In this document: piece after piece, positions 5,727-6,260 of the stretch
How the letters are laid out: each line of letters starts with the position of its first letter
Numbering within the stretch: the stretch's first letter is position 1
NCBI GenBank assembly: GCA_018061375.1
Contig: JAGOUG010000051.1
Span: 1-6,260, forward strand
DNA length: 6,260 bases
From: Candidatus Saccharimonadota bacterium
GTDB taxonomy: Bacteria; Patescibacteriota; Saccharimonadia; Saccharimonadales; UBA7683
Direction of reading: 5' to 3'
Translations under genes and position numbers: made by a program
The notes under the pieces: generated by a model
Databases searched by the model: none
What the model saw: the letters and a program-made list of their open reading frames with translations, nothing else
Told to the model about the DNA's origin: nothing

Positions 5727-5732
5727 AATACT
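5704..5732 (+). promoter_or_regulatory. Possible promoter of the CYTH-like gene, leaderless spacing
   Basis: TTGACG (5704-5709, inside the last rarA codons), a 17-bp spacer and AATACT (5727-5732) form a moderate promoter, ending 6 nt before the ATG exactly as at rarA. A perfect palindrome TTTACGTAAA (5719-5728) overlaps the spacer and -10; its core TTACGTAA is shared with the palindrome in the cassette promoter at 1622-1633. GGGAG lies only 1 nt before the ATG, too close to be a normal Shine-Dalgarno. Confidence 0.4.
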
Positions 5733-5738
5733 GGGAGC

Positions 5739-6260
5739 ATGAGCGAATTAGTACCTACTTCTGATCTTGAAAGACAATTTACTGATATTGTAGCAAAATA
5801 CGATCAAACTCGAGAAGTCACAACTGAGGAGGTTGCACGATCTAAAGCAACACAGCAAAAATTCTCAGCTGGCACACTTAGCGATGTACTACCAAAAATT
5901 CATAGCGAGGCTGCACTTATACGCCGAGTATCTCAAACTGATTACTACTTTTTGCCAGAAAATACACACCCTTCATACGTTACAGAGTGTATTTGCCTTC
6001 GAGAAGAAAAAGATCTAGATGAAGCCGACTCACCAGTAAAAACAACACTGATATTCAAGAGTAATCCACACTCAGATGAAACCGACAGTACAAGAACGGT
6101 CAAGTCTGTCACCGTTCCGGAAGGTATGGTAGGTGCGTATACAATGCTTGAATTACTAGAAGATTCTTTTGGTGAACCATACGCACAGATCTACAAAGAA
6201 CGCAGAATGTTTTTAGGTTCAGATGCAAATATATATCTTGATTCAAACGTTATTGCAACT
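5739..6260 (+). CDS. Probable divergent CYTH-domain protein (3' end beyond window)
   Basis: The first 174 codons are open to the window edge. From residue 66 the order QTDYYF (66-71), LREE (87-90), TTLIFK (102-107), then IYKERRMF (151-158) and IYLDSNVIA (165-173) matches the strand pattern of CYTH/class IV adenylate cyclase and thiamine-triphosphatase proteins (QxDxYF, LRxR, LTxK, KxRxxY, LDxV-GLG). Such enzymes bind triphosphate or nucleotide substrates in an eight-stranded tunnel with metal ions. Unlike typical members, the usual N-terminal ExExK strand is not evident; the first 60 residues are a polar, probably helical extension (TSDLERQFTDIVAKYDQ onward). The expected GLG-x-F-x-EIE motif would fall just past the edge. 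The ATG is the first in frame after a TAG at 5712. That it is a gene is safe; the family call is moderate and activity is unknown. Confidence 0.75.
   Translation, partial: MSELVPTSDLERQFTDIVAKYDQTREVTTEEVARSKATQQKFSAGTLSDVLPKIHSEAALIRRVSQTDYYFLPENTHPSYVTECICLREEKDLDEADSPVKTTLIFKSNPHSDETDSTRTVKSVTVPEGMVGAYTMLELLEDSFGEPYAQIYKERRMFLGSDANIYLDSNVIAT

Noticed and set aside
1..6260. CRISPR array, tRNA or rRNA genes, recoded UGA
   Set aside because: No regularly spaced repeats, no cloverleaf-like or rRNA segments were seen. No gene needs UGA read as an amino acid; one gene ends on TGA.

Overview
The window looks like a piece of a small, compact, AT-leaning bacterial genome, most likely a Patescibacteria/CPR member of the Candidatus Saccharibacteria (TM7) type. 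That placement is inference. It rests on the style of the housekeeping proteins, very short gene spacing, two plus-strand genes of unknown or divergent family, and one GC-rich gene with an Actinobacteria/actinophage look (Saccharibacteria commonly live on actinobacterial hosts). No 16S or other taxonomic marker is present. Hand counts on sample lines give about 42% GC in typA against about 60% in the 1055-1546 gene.

Layout. Positions 1-883 (minus) hold almost all of an ABC-2-type exporter ATPase; its last few residues lie beyond the left edge. Positions 884-960 are its leader and promoter, with a 7+7 bp dyad next to the start codon. Positions 962-1640 form a self-contained cassette on the minus strand. 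In transcript order it has a strong sigma70-like promoter with a 12-bp palindrome in its spacer, a short hairpin, a 12-bp repeat arm, a Shine-Dalgarno and TTG start, a GC-rich gene for a small putative zinc-binding protein, the inverted copy of the 12-bp arm, and an intrinsic terminator. It abuts the stop codon of typA (1646-3472, minus), a complete BipA/TypA translational GTPase. Positions 3473-3656 are a divergent regulatory region with a leader hairpin for typA and nested dyads around the plus-strand promoter.

To the right, three genes run on the plus strand with gaps of 18 and 24 bp: a 288-residue protein of unknown family, a RarA/MgsA-type AAA+ ATPase with a short C-terminus, and the first 174 codons of a probable divergent CYTH-domain protein. 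Each has a recognisable -10 box ending only 6-8 nt before its ATG and lacks a properly spaced Shine-Dalgarno. They therefore look like leaderless or near-leaderless transcription units with individual promoters rather than one operon. The minus-strand genes instead have untranslated leaders, with a clear Shine-Dalgarno for typA and the cassette gene and a weak one for the ABC gene.

Functionally, typA (ribosome assembly and stress translation) and rarA (stalled replication forks) are housekeeping or stress-maintenance genes. The ABC ATPase would energise an exporter whose permease should lie to the left. The most unusual item is the GC-rich cassette bounded by inverted repeats and similar hairpins: a candidate small mobile or acquired unit, or an mRNA whose two ends can pair. 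No stretch longer than about 190 bases lacks a gene.
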